Source: Rhodospirillales bacterium (GTDB taxonomy: Bacteria; Pseudomonadota; Alphaproteobacteria; ATCC43930; CGMCC-115725). Taken from it: a stretch of 46,402 nt of DNA. Of this stretch, positions 31,697 to 41,725 are shown one piece after another. The stretch is from assembly GCA_028291405.1 (NCBI GenBank), contig JAQGID010000312.1, forward strand, positions 1-46,402, given 5' to 3'. The notes beneath the pieces were generated by a model. The model was given only the letters and a program-made list of their open reading frames with translations, was not told where the DNA came from and ran no database searches. The position numbers were made by a program, and so were the translations under genes. Positions within the stretch are counted from its first letter, which is position 1. Each line of letters opens with the position of its first letter.

Positions 31697-33022
31697 CTAC
31701 TCGGCGGCCTGCCGCGTGCCCGGCCGCAACGCCGCCTCCAGCCGCTCGTCGTAGAGCGCCTGCCAGTCCTCGCCGGTCTTCGCCATGATCTCGCCGCTGC
31801 GCGCCCGCAGATAGATCTCCGGCTCGTCGACGCCCGGCGGTACCTGGCCGTCCTCCTGCAGGGCGCGAACGGCACGCAGCATCCGTCGGCGGGTGAAGCC
31901 GATCATCGCGTCGCTCGGGGCGAGATGTTCGAAGGCGAAATCGGTGACTGGCCCCATGCTCTCGGTGACGGCTTGGTCCTGGCGATGCGCGCCGCCGCTG
32001 ATGCCCGAGAAGATCCGGTTCTCGCGCTGCGCGCCGCGGTCGATCAGCCAATCGTTCGTCGTGTTGCCGGCAAGGCGCCAGCGGCCCAGCCAATCGGTCG
32101 TCTGCGGCAGGAACTCGGGGTCGTTCTCCAGCCCGGGCGGCATCTCGCCGTTGTTCATCAGCGAGATTCCGAGGGACGCCTTTCGCCACGACACCATGAC
32201 GTACATCGTATGCGTGTCGTCGAGCGGGACCCAGGCGCGGGCGACGACGCGATCCTCAAAGCGGCCCTGCGGAACATGCGTCCAGAACGGGAAGAGGTAT
32301 TGGGCGAAGCGCCAGTAGGTATTGGCCTCAGTGTCGTCGGCGGGTCGGTAGGCGGCGTACATCGTCCCCCAGGGCGATTCCTTGACGTGGTATTGCGGCG
32401 TGCGATTGGCGACCACGGGTCGCAGCGCGTGAGCCTTGGGCAGATCCTCGACGGCGAGGCTGCCGGTGTGCAGGAAGCTGAAATGCGAGGTGTCGATGTC
32501 GCCTTCGAGCGCCTGCAGCCAATTGCACTCGCGCTGCGCGAAATAGATGTCGACCTCGTCCCCCGGCAGCAGCGTCGCCTCGATGCTGGGCAGCGGCGGC
32601 GCGACGTCGCGCGCCCCCATATAGACCCAGACCAGCCCGTTACGCTCGGTGACCTTGTAGGCCTTGGCCTTGACCTTGTGCTTGAAGTCCTGGTCGGCCG
32701 GCATGTTCGGCATCTCGAGGCAGTTGCCGTCGACGTCGTATTTCCAGCCGTGATAGATGCAGCGGATGCCGTTCTCCTCGTTGCGGCCGAGGAACAGCGA
32801 GGCGCAGCGGTGCGGGCAGCGGTGATCCATGATCCCGACACGTCCGGCGCTGTCGCGGAAAGCGATCAGCTTCTCGCCCAACAGCATGAGCCGCATTGGA
32901 TCGCCGTCGGGGGCGAGCTCGGACGATTTCGCGGCGGGAAGCCAGTATTCCCGCATCAGCCCGCCCATCGGTGTGCCGGGGCCGACGCGCGTCAGGGTTT
33001 CCACATCGCTGGTCGTAGTCAT
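31697..33022 (-). CDS. Rieske aromatic ring-hydroxylating oxygenase, alpha subunit
   Basis: A 441-residue oxygenase of the phthalate/toluenesulfonate dioxygenase type. The Rieske [2Fe-2S] ligands are C69-x-H71 (HRCPHRCASLF) and C88-x2-H91 (IRCIYHGWKYD). The mononuclear iron site is in ALEGDIDTSHFSFLHTG with H180 and H185. It should hydroxylate or demethylate an aromatic compound, taking electrons from a ferredoxin reductase-type partner that is not encoded nearby. GGAGGAGA before the ATG is a strong ribosome-binding site. The gene stands alone; its promoter is probably in the 143 bases to the right. Confidence 0.9.
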   Translation of the reverse strand: MTTTSDVETLTRVGPGTPMGGLMREYWLPAAKSSELAPDGDPMRLMLLGEKLIAFRDSAGRVGIMDHRCPHRCASLFLGRNEENGIRCIYHGWKYDVDGNCLEMPNMPADQDFKHKVKAKAYKVTERNGLVWVYMGARDVAPPLPSIEATLLPGDEVDIYFAQRECNWLQALEGDIDTSHFSFLHTGSLAVEDLPKAHALRPVVANRTPQYHVKESPWGTMYAAYRPADDTEANTYWRFAQYLFPFWTHVPQGRFEDRVVARAWVPLDDTHTMYVMVSWRKASLGISLMNNGEMPPGLENDPEFLPQTTDWLGRWRLAGNTTNDWLIDRGAQRENRIFSGISGGAHRQDQAVTESMGPVTDFAFEHLAPSDAMIGFTRRRMLRAVRALQEDGQVPPGVDEPEIYLRARSGEIMAKTGEDWQALYDERLEAALRPGTRQAAE

Positions 33023-33165
33023 GCTCGTCTCCTCCCACGCGGCATTGCTGCCTTCGCGTTCGGCAGATTAAGGCGCGGCGGCGGGAAAGACGAGTCTGCA
33101 AACGAATCAGGAAATCGGGAGAAATCTTCGGGGCGGGGCTGACACCCGCCTCGAAGCGAAAGCAC

Positions 33166-33729
33166 CTACTCGGCGGCGGAAGCGTGCCGCCCCTCGCGGA
33201 ACTCCTCGACGATCTTCTTGCAGAATGCCGGGAGATCATCCGGTTTGCGGCTGGTGACCAGCCCATGATCGGTCACCACCTCGCGGTCGACCCAATTGGC
33301 GCCGGCATTCGTGAGATCGGTGCGCAGCGACGGCCACGACGTCATGGTGCGGCCGCGAACGACGTCCGCCTCGATCAGCGACCACGGGGCATGGCAGATC
33401 GCACCGACGGGCTTCTTCGCGTCGAAGAAGTCGCGGACGAATTTGACCGCCCCCTTATTGATACGGAGTTCGTCCGGGTTCGCCACGCCGCCGGGCAGGA
33501 CGAGCGCATCATATTGCGCCGCGGCGACCGAATCGAGCGTCTTGTCGACGCTCACTGCGTCACCCTTGTCGCGATGCTGCATGCCCTGGATCGAGCGGCC
33601 ATGCGGGGCGACGACATGCACCCTCGCGCCGGCCTCCATCAAAGCCCGTCGCGGCTCCGTTAGCTCGACCTGCTCGAAGCCATCGGTCGCGAGAATGGCG
33701 ATCGTTTTCCCAGCCAGTTCCTGAGCCAA
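33166..33729 (-). CDS. PfpI/DJ-1 family protein (type 1 glutamine amidotransferase fold)
   Basis: A 187-residue DJ-1/PfpI protein. The nucleophile elbow is GAICHAPWSLIEA with C112 followed by H113, and the acidic partner is in ATDGFEQVELTEPRRAL (E19 or E22). YDALVLPGGVANPDELRIN is the conserved central strand and loop. Members are linked to glyoxal/methylglyoxal detoxification, deglycation claims or stress protection (YhbO, YajL-like). All catalytic residues are present. It lies between argG and the Rieske gene on the same strand, with 63 bases to argG; co-transcription is possible. Confidence 0.88.
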   Translation of the reverse strand: MAQELAGKTIAILATDGFEQVELTEPRRALMEAGARVHVVAPHGRSIQGMQHRDKGDAVSVDKTLDSVAAAQYDALVLPGGVANPDELRINKGAVKFVRDFFDAKKPVGAICHAPWSLIEADVVRGRTMTSWPSLRTDLTNAGANWVDREVVTDHGLVTSRKPDDLPAFCKKIVEEFREGRHASAAE

Positions 33730-33792
33730 TTCCTGTCTCCGTCATTGTCGGGGTCTACCCTTTCAACGACGGCCGACAGATGGGGTTCCGGC

Positions 33793-35004
<1,212 letters not shown>

Positions 35005-35103
35005 CTGAGCCAAACTCCCGCGCCTGATCCGGACGCGGGTTTGTATCGGGAACACCCCGGCGCGGCAAGGGCGGCGGGCCGCCTGGGGTCCGTCGCCTGC
35101 TAT

Positions 35104-36021
35104 CTAGACCGGCAGAAACCCGGCCGTTGCGGCGATGCGCCGCGTCCGCTTGCGGCGCGGTGTGCCGCCGAGTTCTTGGCCGGGGCCGCCGCCGCTCGGC
35201 GCCGAGCGGACGGTGAACGAGGCCGGCTGGGCGCTCGGCGCCGGCTCGTTGTGCCAGACCTCCCATGGGGCCTTGCCCTGGGAATAGAGCTGCTCCAGCG
35301 ACTGCAGGTCCTTGAAGGTGTCGACGCAGCGCCAGAACCCGTCGTAATCGTGGGCCATCAGCTTGCGCGCCTCGATTAGTCTTTGGAATGGCTGCTCGAC
35401 GAGTTCCTCACCCTTCCGCATATAGTCGAAAATCTCGTGGCGGAAGACGAAATACCCGCCGTTGATCCAGGCATTGGCGGCGATGACGTTATCGACGCCG
35501 AGAACCGTCCCGTCGGGCGCCCGGGACACGAAGTGGAAGCTGTAATTCGGCCGGACGGACAAGAAGGTGCCGACCGAATTGCTGCGCCGGAACTCGTCGA
35601 TCAGGGTCGGCAACGGGAAGTCGCTAAGCCCGTCGCTATAATTGGCGAGGAACATCTCCTCGCCGGCAAGGAACGGCTCGACGGCCTTCAGGCGCTCGCC
35701 GATGTTCGACGAGATCCCGGTGTCGACGAAGGTGATGCGCCAGTCCTCGATGTCCTTGCGGAGCAGCTCGACGCTGCGGGCGCCGTTGGAGAGGACGAAA
35801 TCGTTCGACAGGCACTCGTCGTAGTTGAGAAAATATTCCTTGATCGCGTCGCCCTTGTAGCCGAGGCACAGGATGAAGTCGGTATGGCCAAAATGGGCAT
35901 AATACTTCATCACATGCCACAGGATCGGGCGATAGCCGAGCGGAACCAGCGGCTTGGGGATCTTTTCGGAATAATCGCGCAGACGGGTGCCGAGCCCACC
36001 GCAGAACAGGACAACTTTCAT
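35104..36021 (-). CDS. sugar-phosphate nucleotidyltransferase (glucose-1-phosphate cytidylyltransferase-like)
   Basis: A 305-residue nucleotidyltransferase. The nucleotide-binding start is MKVVLFCGGLGTRLRDYSEK followed by IPKPLVPLGYRPILWHVMKY; the sequence lines up with RfbF-type CDP-glucose enzymes (NGGYFVFRHEIFDYMRKGEE, DGFWRCVDTFKDLQSLEQLY). About 35 residues at the C-terminus are extra, low in complexity and end in a basic stretch, TPRRKRTRRIAATAG. No other dideoxysugar or polysaccharide genes are next to it. GAGG five bases before the ATG supports the start. The exact nucleotide cannot be set from sequence alone. Confidence 0.83.
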   Translation of the reverse strand: MKVVLFCGGLGTRLRDYSEKIPKPLVPLGYRPILWHVMKYYAHFGHTDFILCLGYKGDAIKEYFLNYDECLSNDFVLSNGARSVELLRKDIEDWRITFVDTGISSNIGERLKAVEPFLAGEEMFLANYSDGLSDFPLPTLIDEFRRSNSVGTFLSVRPNYSFHFVSRAPDGTVLGVDNVIAANAWINGGYFVFRHEIFDYMRKGEELVEQPFQRLIEARKLMAHDYDGFWRCVDTFKDLQSLEQLYSQGKAPWEVWHNEPAPSAQPASFTVRSAPSGGGPGQELGGTPRRKRTRRIAATAGFLPV

Positions 36022-36142
36022 GTCGACCTCGCCGCCAATACCGTGCCGCCCCCGGCGGGCCGGCACTATGGGTCGAACCGGCGGGCGGCTCGACCGGGCG
36101 ATTCAACGGGACGCGGACCCGATCGTTCCCCGCTGCCGTCGC

Positions 36143-36337
36143 TCAGCGCAACGCCAGCAATCCCTGTGCGACGGCGTCGATTGGCCAGAACAGGCTCGCC
36201 TGCAGGCTCTCGATCCATTCATAGCTCTCGACCCGGCGGTCGCCGGTGGACATGTAGAATGCGACATGCACGGTCAGGTCGCCGAGGATGCCGAGCACGT
36301 AAAAGACCAGCACCCATCGCCAAAGCAATTTGCTCAT
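36143..36337 (-). CDS. small membrane protein (64 aa)
   Basis: Begins MSKLLWRWVLVFYVLGILGD with AAGGA five bases upstream, so a longer in-frame reading that overlaps mrp is rejected. One clear membrane segment (residues 5-22) is followed by YMSTGDRRVESYEWIESLQA and a weaker second hydrophobic stretch LFWPIDAVAQGLLAL. It lies 46 bases downstream of mrp on the same strand, so it may be co-transcribed. I do not recognise the family. Confidence 0.55.
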   Translation of the reverse strand: MSKLLWRWVLVFYVLGILGDLTVHVAFYMSTGDRRVESYEWIESLQASLFWPIDAVAQGLLALR

Positions 36338-36383
36338 GGTGATCCTTGCCCGCGGGCCGGGGTTCTTTCGTCCGGAATTGAGC

Positions 36384-37496
36384 TTATTGGATGACGATCC
36401 GCGGCGCCGGGCGCTGCGTCTGTCCGGCGATCTTTTCCCAGACTCGCTGCGCCATGCCGCGGAAGACGCGCGCATGCTCGCCATCGGGCTGGGCGACGAC
36501 GATCGGGTGCCCCTCGTCCGAGGTCTCGCGGATGACGATGTCGAGCGGCACCTCGCCGAGAAATTCGACGCCCAGCCGCTCGGCTTCGAGCCGCGCTCCG
36601 CCGTGGCTGAAGATCTCGCTGCGGTGGCCGCAGTTCGGGCAGCAGAAATAGCTCATGTTCTCGACGATGCCGAGCACCGGCACGTCGACCTTGCGGAACA
36701 TGTTGAGGCCCTTGCGAGCATCGAGCAGCGCGATGTCCTGCGGCGTCGAGACGATCACGGCGCCGGCTAGCGGGACCTGCTGGGCCATCGTCAGCTGGGC
36801 GTCCCCGGTGCCGGGCGGCAGATCGACGACCAGGATGTCGAGCTCGCCCCAGTTGACGTCCCGGAGCATCTGGTTAAGCGCGCTCATCACCATCGGGCCG
36901 CGCCAGATCATCGGCGTGTCCTCGGCGACGAGAAAGCCCATCGACATGCATTTGAGGCCGTAGTTCTCCATCGGCTCGAGGATCTTGCCGTCGCGCGAAT
37001 TCGGTTTGCCGCTGATGCCGAGCATCCGCGGCATCGAAGGGCCGTAGATGTCGGCATCGAGGATGCCGACCCGCAGCCCGTTGGCAGCGAAGCCGAGCGC
37101 GAGGTTGACGGCGGTCGTCGACTTGCCGACGCCGCCCTTGCCGGACGCCACCGCGACGATGTTCGTGATGCCGGGGACCAGCGGCTTTGCCGCCGCCGGG
37201 GCGCCATGGGCATGGCCGCGCGGCGGCGGAGGCGCCGGTTTCGCTGCGGACTCGGCGGTCAGGACGGCGCTGACCGAGAGGACGCCGTCCAGCGCATCGA
37301 CCGCCTGCTCGGCGGTCCGGCGCAGCGGCTCGAATTCGGCGGCGCGGGCGCGCGGCACCTCGAGCGCGAAGGCGACGTGGCCGTCGCGGACCGCGAGGCC
37401 GGATACCATGCCGAGGCTGACCACGTCCTTGCCGCTTGCGGTGTCGCGTACGGTGCGGAGTGCGTCCAGGACCTGCTGCTCGCTTGGTGCCGTCAT
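36384..37496 (-). CDS. mrp: Mrp/NBP35-type iron-sulfur cluster carrier ATPase
   Basis: A 370-residue P-loop ATPase that carries and hands over Fe-S clusters. An N-terminal MIP18 (DUF59) domain covers residues 1-85 (QQVLDALRTVRDTASGKDVV). The deviant Walker A motif is VASGKGGVGKSTTAVNLALG (near 117-136), followed by ILDADIYGPSMPRMLGISGK. The cluster-binding CxxC is in SYFCCPNCGHRSEIF. A Pro/His linker joins the two domains. Start at 37496 begins the MIP18 domain. Divergent from hflK with 223 bases between. Confidence 0.93.
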   Translation of the reverse strand: MTAPSEQQVLDALRTVRDTASGKDVVSLGMVSGLAVRDGHVAFALEVPRARAAEFEPLRRTAEQAVDALDGVLSVSAVLTAESAAKPAPPPPRGHAHGAPAAAKPLVPGITNIVAVASGKGGVGKSTTAVNLALGFAANGLRVGILDADIYGPSMPRMLGISGKPNSRDGKILEPMENYGLKCMSMGFLVAEDTPMIWRGPMVMSALNQMLRDVNWGELDILVVDLPPGTGDAQLTMAQQVPLAGAVIVSTPQDIALLDARKGLNMFRKVDVPVLGIVENMSYFCCPNCGHRSEIFSHGGARLEAERLGVEFLGEVPLDIVIRETSDEGHPIVVAQPDGEHARVFRGMAQRVWEKIAGQTQRPAPRIVIQ

Positions 37497-37541
37497 ACGC
37501 TGCCCTGCGATATCGCCGGACGGTCGCAAGCCGTCCTCATG

Positions 37542-37570
37542 CTTGACATCTCTGCGCGTTTCCCAATTAT
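37542..37570 (+). promoter_or_regulatory. candidate heat-shock-type promoter upstream of hflK
   Basis: CTTGACA (37542-37548) is followed by CCCAATTAT (37562-37570), which resembles the sigma-32 pattern CTTG-N17/18-CCCAT or CYTAT more than a sigma-70 promoter. A second AT-rich patch, TATAAG, is at 37630-37635 and has no good -35. The hflKC genes are stress-related in other bacteria, so a heat-shock promoter would make sense. The match is only partial. Confidence 0.3.
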
Positions 37571-37719
37571 CGAGGTCATTGACCGGGGGCCGACGTACTG
37601 CCACTCACAATTCGGCGGTAAACCTGTCATATAAGGGGCTGCGCGTCATTTGCATAGGCGCGCATCGGCGCCGGAGCAAAGAACCGGCGCCCAAGCGCGC
37701 CTCAGGGAGTCGTTTCACG

Positions 37720-38928
37720 ATGGGATCGTACAAGATGAGCGGCGGCGGCCCGTGGGGCGGCGGTCCATGGGGCGGGCCGCCTCGCGGCAACGGAATGCCG
37801 CCGCGCGGTCGCGGCCCGCAGCCGAATCTTGAGGAGATGCTGCGGCGCGGCCAGGACCAGTTCCGCCGGATGATGCCGCAGAACTTCGGCTCCGGCAAAG
37901 GCGTGCTCATCATTATCGGCGCGCTGGTGCTGCTCTGGCTGGCGAGCGGCATCTATCGCGTCCTGCCGGACGAGCAGGGCGTCGTGCTGCGCTTCGGCAA
38001 ATACGTCTATACGACGACCTCCGGACTGCATTGGCGCCTGCCCTGGCCGATCGAGTCCGTGCTGACGCCGAAGGTGACGCGCGTCAACCGGCTCGAGGTC
38101 GGCGTCCGCACCGACAGCAGCCTGCAGACGCGCGCCAGCGCTCGGCAGGTGCCGGAGGAGGCGTTGATGCTGACGGGCGACGAGAACATCGTCGACATCA
38201 ACTTCACCGTCTTCTGGGTGATCAACGACGCGACGCGTTACCTCTTCAACATCCGGAACCAGGAGGGCACGGTGAAGGCGGCCGCGGAAAGCGCGATGCG
38301 CGAGGTCGTCGGTCGCACGCCGATCGCCTCCGCCCTCGCGGAAGGCCGCAAGGTCATCGAGGGCGACACGCAAAAGCTGCTACAGGAAATCCTCGATTCC
38401 TACGGCGCCGGGATCTCGGTGACGGAGGTCCAGCTTCAGAAGGTCGATCCGCCGGCGCCGGTCATCGACGCCTTCCGCGATGTTCAGCGCGCCCGCGCCG
38501 ATCAGGAGCGCAAGCGCAACGAGGCGGAAGGCTACCGCAACAGCATCCTGCCGGTGGCGCGCGGCGAGGCGGTGCGCATCGTGCAGGAGGCGGAGGCCTA
38601 CAAGCAGCAGGTCGTCGCCGAGGCGCAAGGCGAGGCGCAGCGCTTTCTGTCCGTCTACAACGCCTATCTCACGTCGAAGGACGTGACGATGCGGCGCATC
38701 TACATCGAGACCATGGAAGCCATCCTGAAGAACACAAACAAGGTCGTCCTCGACAAATCGGCGCAAGGGACGGGCGTCCTGCCCTATCTGCCATTGCCGG
38801 CACTCACCTCGAGCGGCGCTGCCCGGGCGACGAGTTCGCCGCAATCGGCCCAGCCGTCGCAGAACCAGCAACAACGTCTCAATCCGGGACAAAATCCCGG
38901 ACAGGCCGCCGGGCAGGGAGCGCGGTGA
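37720..38928 (+). CDS. hflK: HflK, FtsH protease modulator
   Basis: A 402-residue SPFH/prohibitin-type membrane protein that with HflC forms a large cage around the FtsH protease in the inner membrane. The cytoplasmic N-terminus is Gly/Pro/Trp-rich (GGGPWGGGPWGGPPRGNG); the membrane segment is VLIIIGALVLLWLASGIYR (62-80), then the SPFH domain with VLPDEQGVVLRFGKYVYTTT. A C-terminal Gln/Asn-rich tail (QPSQNQQQRLNPGQNPGQ) is unstructured. ATG 37720 has GGGAG about 11 bases upstream. Its stop overlaps the hflC start by one base (TGATG). Confidence 0.96.
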   Translation: MGSYKMSGGGPWGGGPWGGPPRGNGMPPRGRGPQPNLEEMLRRGQDQFRRMMPQNFGSGKGVLIIIGALVLLWLASGIYRVLPDEQGVVLRFGKYVYTTTSGLHWRLPWPIESVLTPKVTRVNRLEVGVRTDSSLQTRASARQVPEEALMLTGDENIVDINFTVFWVINDATRYLFNIRNQEGTVKAAAESAMREVVGRTPIASALAEGRKVIEGDTQKLLQEILDSYGAGISVTEVQLQKVDPPAPVIDAFRDVQRARADQERKRNEAEGYRNSILPVARGEAVRIVQEAEAYKQQVVAEAQGEAQRFLSVYNAYLTSKDVTMRRIYIETMEAILKNTNKVVLDKSAQGTGVLPYLPLPALTSSGAARATSSPQSAQPSQNQQQRLNPGQNPGQAAGQGAR

Positions 38929-39839
38929 TGGGCAACAACCGCGTCCTTCTCGTCGCCGCTTCCGTCATCGGAATCGTCGTCATCGCCGTCGCCTTCAGTG
39001 CGCTTTTCGTCGTCGACCAGACTCAGCAGGCGATCGTCCTGCAGTTCGGCGAGTTCAAGAGCGTCATTCGCGACCCCGGCCTGCACGTCAAGCTGCCGTT
39101 CATCCAGGACGTCGTCTATTACGACCGCCGCGTCCTCGACGCCGAACCCCCGACCGAGGAGGTCATCGCCTCGGATCAGAAGCGGCTCGTGGTCGACGGC
39201 TTCGCTCGCTTCCGCATCGCGGATCCGCTGCAATTCTATCAGTCGGTCGGGACGGAAGCTGGTGCGCGGCCGCGGCTGAACTCGATCATCAGCGCCAGCT
39301 TGCGCCGCGTCCTCGGCAACGTGACGCTGGCCTCGGTCCTCTCGGCGGAACGCTCGAATATCATGCGGACGATCACCGAGGAGACGCGCGTCCAGGCGAA
39401 GCCGTTCGGCATCGAGGTGCTCGACGTGCGGCTGCGTCGCGCCGATCTGCCGGAGGAAAACAACCAGGCGGTCTACGCCAGGATGCAATCCGAGCGGCAG
39501 CGCGAGGCGCAGGAGTTCCGCGCCCAGGGCGACGAGTTCGCGCAGCGCATCCGTGCCACCGCCGAGCGCGAGCGGACGGTCATCCTCGCCGAGGCACAAC
39601 GCCAATCCGACATCCTGCGCGGCCAGGGCGAGGCGGAATCGACGACGACCTACGCCGAGGCCTTTGGCAAGGACAAGGATTTCTTTGCCTTCTACCGGTC
39701 GATGCAGGCCTATCGCTCTGCCTTGGACGGGAACAACACGACGCTCGTCCTGACGCCTGACAACGAGTTCTTCCGCTTCTTTGGCAGTGCGGAGGGCGGC
39801 GGCCCGACGCCGCCGACCGGCGGGACGCCGCAGCGCTGA
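38928..39839 (+). CDS. hflC: HflC, FtsH protease modulator
   Basis: A 303-residue SPFH protein, partner of HflK. The N-terminal membrane segment is VLLVAASVIGIVVIAVAFSA, followed by FVVDQTQQAIVLQFGEFKSV. The coiled-coil part has QSERQREAQEFRAQGDEFAQ and RATAERERTVILAEAQRQSD. The C-terminal YRSMQAYRSALDGNNTTLVL followed by TPDNEFFRFF is the family ending. It begins on the last base of the hflK stop. Length and motifs are normal. Confidence 0.96.
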   Translation: MGNNRVLLVAASVIGIVVIAVAFSALFVVDQTQQAIVLQFGEFKSVIRDPGLHVKLPFIQDVVYYDRRVLDAEPPTEEVIASDQKRLVVDGFARFRIADPLQFYQSVGTEAGARPRLNSIISASLRRVLGNVTLASVLSAERSNIMRTITEETRVQAKPFGIEVLDVRLRRADLPEENNQAVYARMQSERQREAQEFRAQGDEFAQRIRATAERERTVILAEAQRQSDILRGQGEAESTTTYAEAFGKDKDFFAFYRSMQAYRSALDGNNTTLVLTPDNEFFRFFGSAEGGGPTPPTGGTPQR

Positions 39840-39867
39840 CCAACGAGCCTGGTGCCGCGGCCGGCGC

Positions 39868-40053
39868 ATGAAGGAGTTCGCGACGGGTGTCGCGCTTGCC
39901 CTCGTTATCGAGGGGGCTCTCTACGCGCTCTTCCCGGATCAGATGAAGCGGATGGCGGCGGCGATGCTGGCGCTGCCGCCGCCGGTGCTGCGCTACGCCG
40001 GGCTCGCCTCCGTCTTCGTCGGCGTTGGCATCGTCTGGGCGTTGCGCCGATGA
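39868..40053 (+). CDS. DUF2065 small membrane protein
   Basis: A 61-residue protein, MKEFATGVALALVIEGALYA and FPDQMKRMAAAMLALPPPVL, with two membrane helices and the conserved E-G-x-x-Y-A-L-F-P motif of DUF2065. It lies between hflC and degP, the position it occupies in many alphaproteobacteria, and is almost surely part of the FtsH/HflKC/DegP quality-control operon. Function is not known. Confidence 0.85.
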   Translation: MKEFATGVALALVIEGALYALFPDQMKRMAAAMLALPPPVLRYAGLASVFVGVGIVWALRR

Positions 40054-40196
40054 CGGGAAATGCCCGCGCACGGCAATATCGTTGTCATGTCGGTGTTCAT
40101 CCCTCGGTCATGCGCCGCCGATCCCTGTGGGTTTCGCCGACGGATTGCCGTAAACTGCCTCATCCGCGCCCGCTTCTGATTCATGGAGTAGCCCTC

Positions 40197-41714
40197 GTGA
40201 GCCGTCCGATGCTTGGCCTTGCCGGCTCTCCCTGCCGGCGTCTTACGCCTCTTTCCTTTGTCCTCGCCCTGTTCACGGCGCTCCTGCTCGGCGCCGGGCC
40301 GGCTGCTGCCAAGCCCGGCCCGGATGGGTTCTCCGAGTTGGCCGAAAGATTGCTGCCAGCTGTCGTCAACGTCTCGACGACCCAGACGCTGAAGGGCGAC
40401 CGGCAACGTCCGGAGATGCCGGAGTTCCCGCCGGGTTCGCCGTTCGGCGACCTGTTCCGTGACTTTCTCGACAAGAACAAGCCGAAAGGCCAGCGTCCCG
40501 ACGCACAGCCGCAGCAGCAGCGCAAGGCGACGTCGCTCGGCTCCGGCTTCATCATCGACGCGTCCGGGCTGGTGGTGACGAACAACCACGTGATCCAGGA
40601 CGCCGACGAGATCACCGTCATCCTGCACGACGACACCTCCCTCAAGGCCGAGGTCGTCGGCAAGGATACCAAGACCGACATCGCCTTGCTGCGCATCAAA
40701 TCCGACAAGCCGCTGCCGTTCGTCTCGTTCGGCGACAGCGACAAGATGAAGATCGGCGACTGGGTCCTAGCGATCGGCAATCCCTTCGGCCTCGGAGGCA
40801 CCGTCACCGCCGGCATCGTGTCGGCGCGGGCTCGCGACATCCAGCAGGGCCCCTACGACGATTTCATCCAGACCGACGCCTCGATCAATCGCGGCAATTC
40901 CGGCGGTCCGATGTTCAACATGAGCGGCGAGGTGGTCGGCATCAACACGGCGATCTTCTCGCCGAGCGGCGGCTCGATCGGCATCGGCTTCGCGATCCCG
41001 TCGGCGCTCGCGCACTCGGTCGTCGAGCAGCTGAAGGACTACGGGAAGCCGCGGCGCGGCTGGCTCGGCGTCAAGATCCAGGGCGTCACCGACGAGATCG
41101 CCGAAAGCCTCGGGCTCGACAAGGCGCGCGGCGCCCTCGTCGCCAGCGTCACCGACAAGGGCCCGGCAGAGGCGGCCGGCATCCAGCCCGGCGACATCGT
41201 GCTGACTTTCGACGGCAAGGACGTCACCGACATGAAGCGCCTGCCGCGCATCGTCGCCGAGACGCCGATCGACAAGGCAGTCAAGGTGACGGTCTGGCGC
41301 AAGCGCAAGGAAACGCCGGTCAACGTCAAGGTCGGCGAGTTGCAGGAGGACGACAAGACGGCCGATGCCTCGGCGACGCAAAAGCCGTCGCCGCCAGGGG
41401 GGGCGACCGCGACGGTACAGGCGCTCGGCCTTTCGCTCTCCGGCGTGACGCCGGAGCTCAAGCAGAAATTCTCCTTGGCCGACGATGTCGACGGCGTCGT
41501 CGTGGTCGATGTCGCCGGGGATACCCCGGCGGCGGAGAAGGGCGTCCGGCCGGGCGACATCATCGCCGAGGTCGCGCAGCAGGAGGTCAAGACGCCGGAT
41601 CAGGTCACGGCCCGGATCGCAGAGGCCCGCAAGGCCGGCCGCAAGTCGATCCTGTTGCTCATCGACCGCGCCGGCGATCTGCGCTTCATCGCGCTGCGCA
41701 TCGACCAGGGCTGA
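40197..41714 (+). CDS. degP: DegP/Do-family periplasmic serine protease
   Basis: A 505-residue HtrA-type protease and chaperone for misfolded envelope proteins. The signal peptide is SFVLALFTALLLGAGPAAA (about 20-38). The catalytic triad is H131 (VTNNHVIQDADE), D161 (KDTKTDIALLRI) and S235 (NRGNSGGPMFN). Two PDZ domains follow: RGWLGVKIQGVTDEIAESLG (first) and DGVVVVDVAGDTPAAEKGVR (second). The start is uncertain: GTG 40197 with GGAG nine bases before it, or ATG 40209; both keep the signal peptide. Last gene of the hflKC operon, and its stop is 11 bases from the convergent anti-sigma gene. Confidence 0.93.
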   Translation: MSRPMLGLAGSPCRRLTPLSFVLALFTALLLGAGPAAAKPGPDGFSELAERLLPAVVNVSTTQTLKGDRQRPEMPEFPPGSPFGDLFRDFLDKNKPKGQRPDAQPQQQRKATSLGSGFIIDASGLVVTNNHVIQDADEITVILHDDTSLKAEVVGKDTKTDIALLRIKSDKPLPFVSFGDSDKMKIGDWVLAIGNPFGLGGTVTAGIVSARARDIQQGPYDDFIQTDASINRGNSGGPMFNMSGEVVGINTAIFSPSGGSIGIGFAIPSALAHSVVEQLKDYGKPRRGWLGVKIQGVTDEIAESLGLDKARGALVASVTDKGPAEAAGIQPGDIVLTFDGKDVTDMKRLPRIVAETPIDKAVKVTVWRKRKETPVNVKVGELQEDDKTADASATQKPSPPGGATATVQALGLSLSGVTPELKQKFSLADDVDGVVVVDVAGDTPAAEKGVRPGDIIAEVAQQEVKTPDQVTARIAEARKAGRKSILLLIDRAGDLRFIALRIDQG

Positions 41715-41725
41715 TCCCGCCGGTT

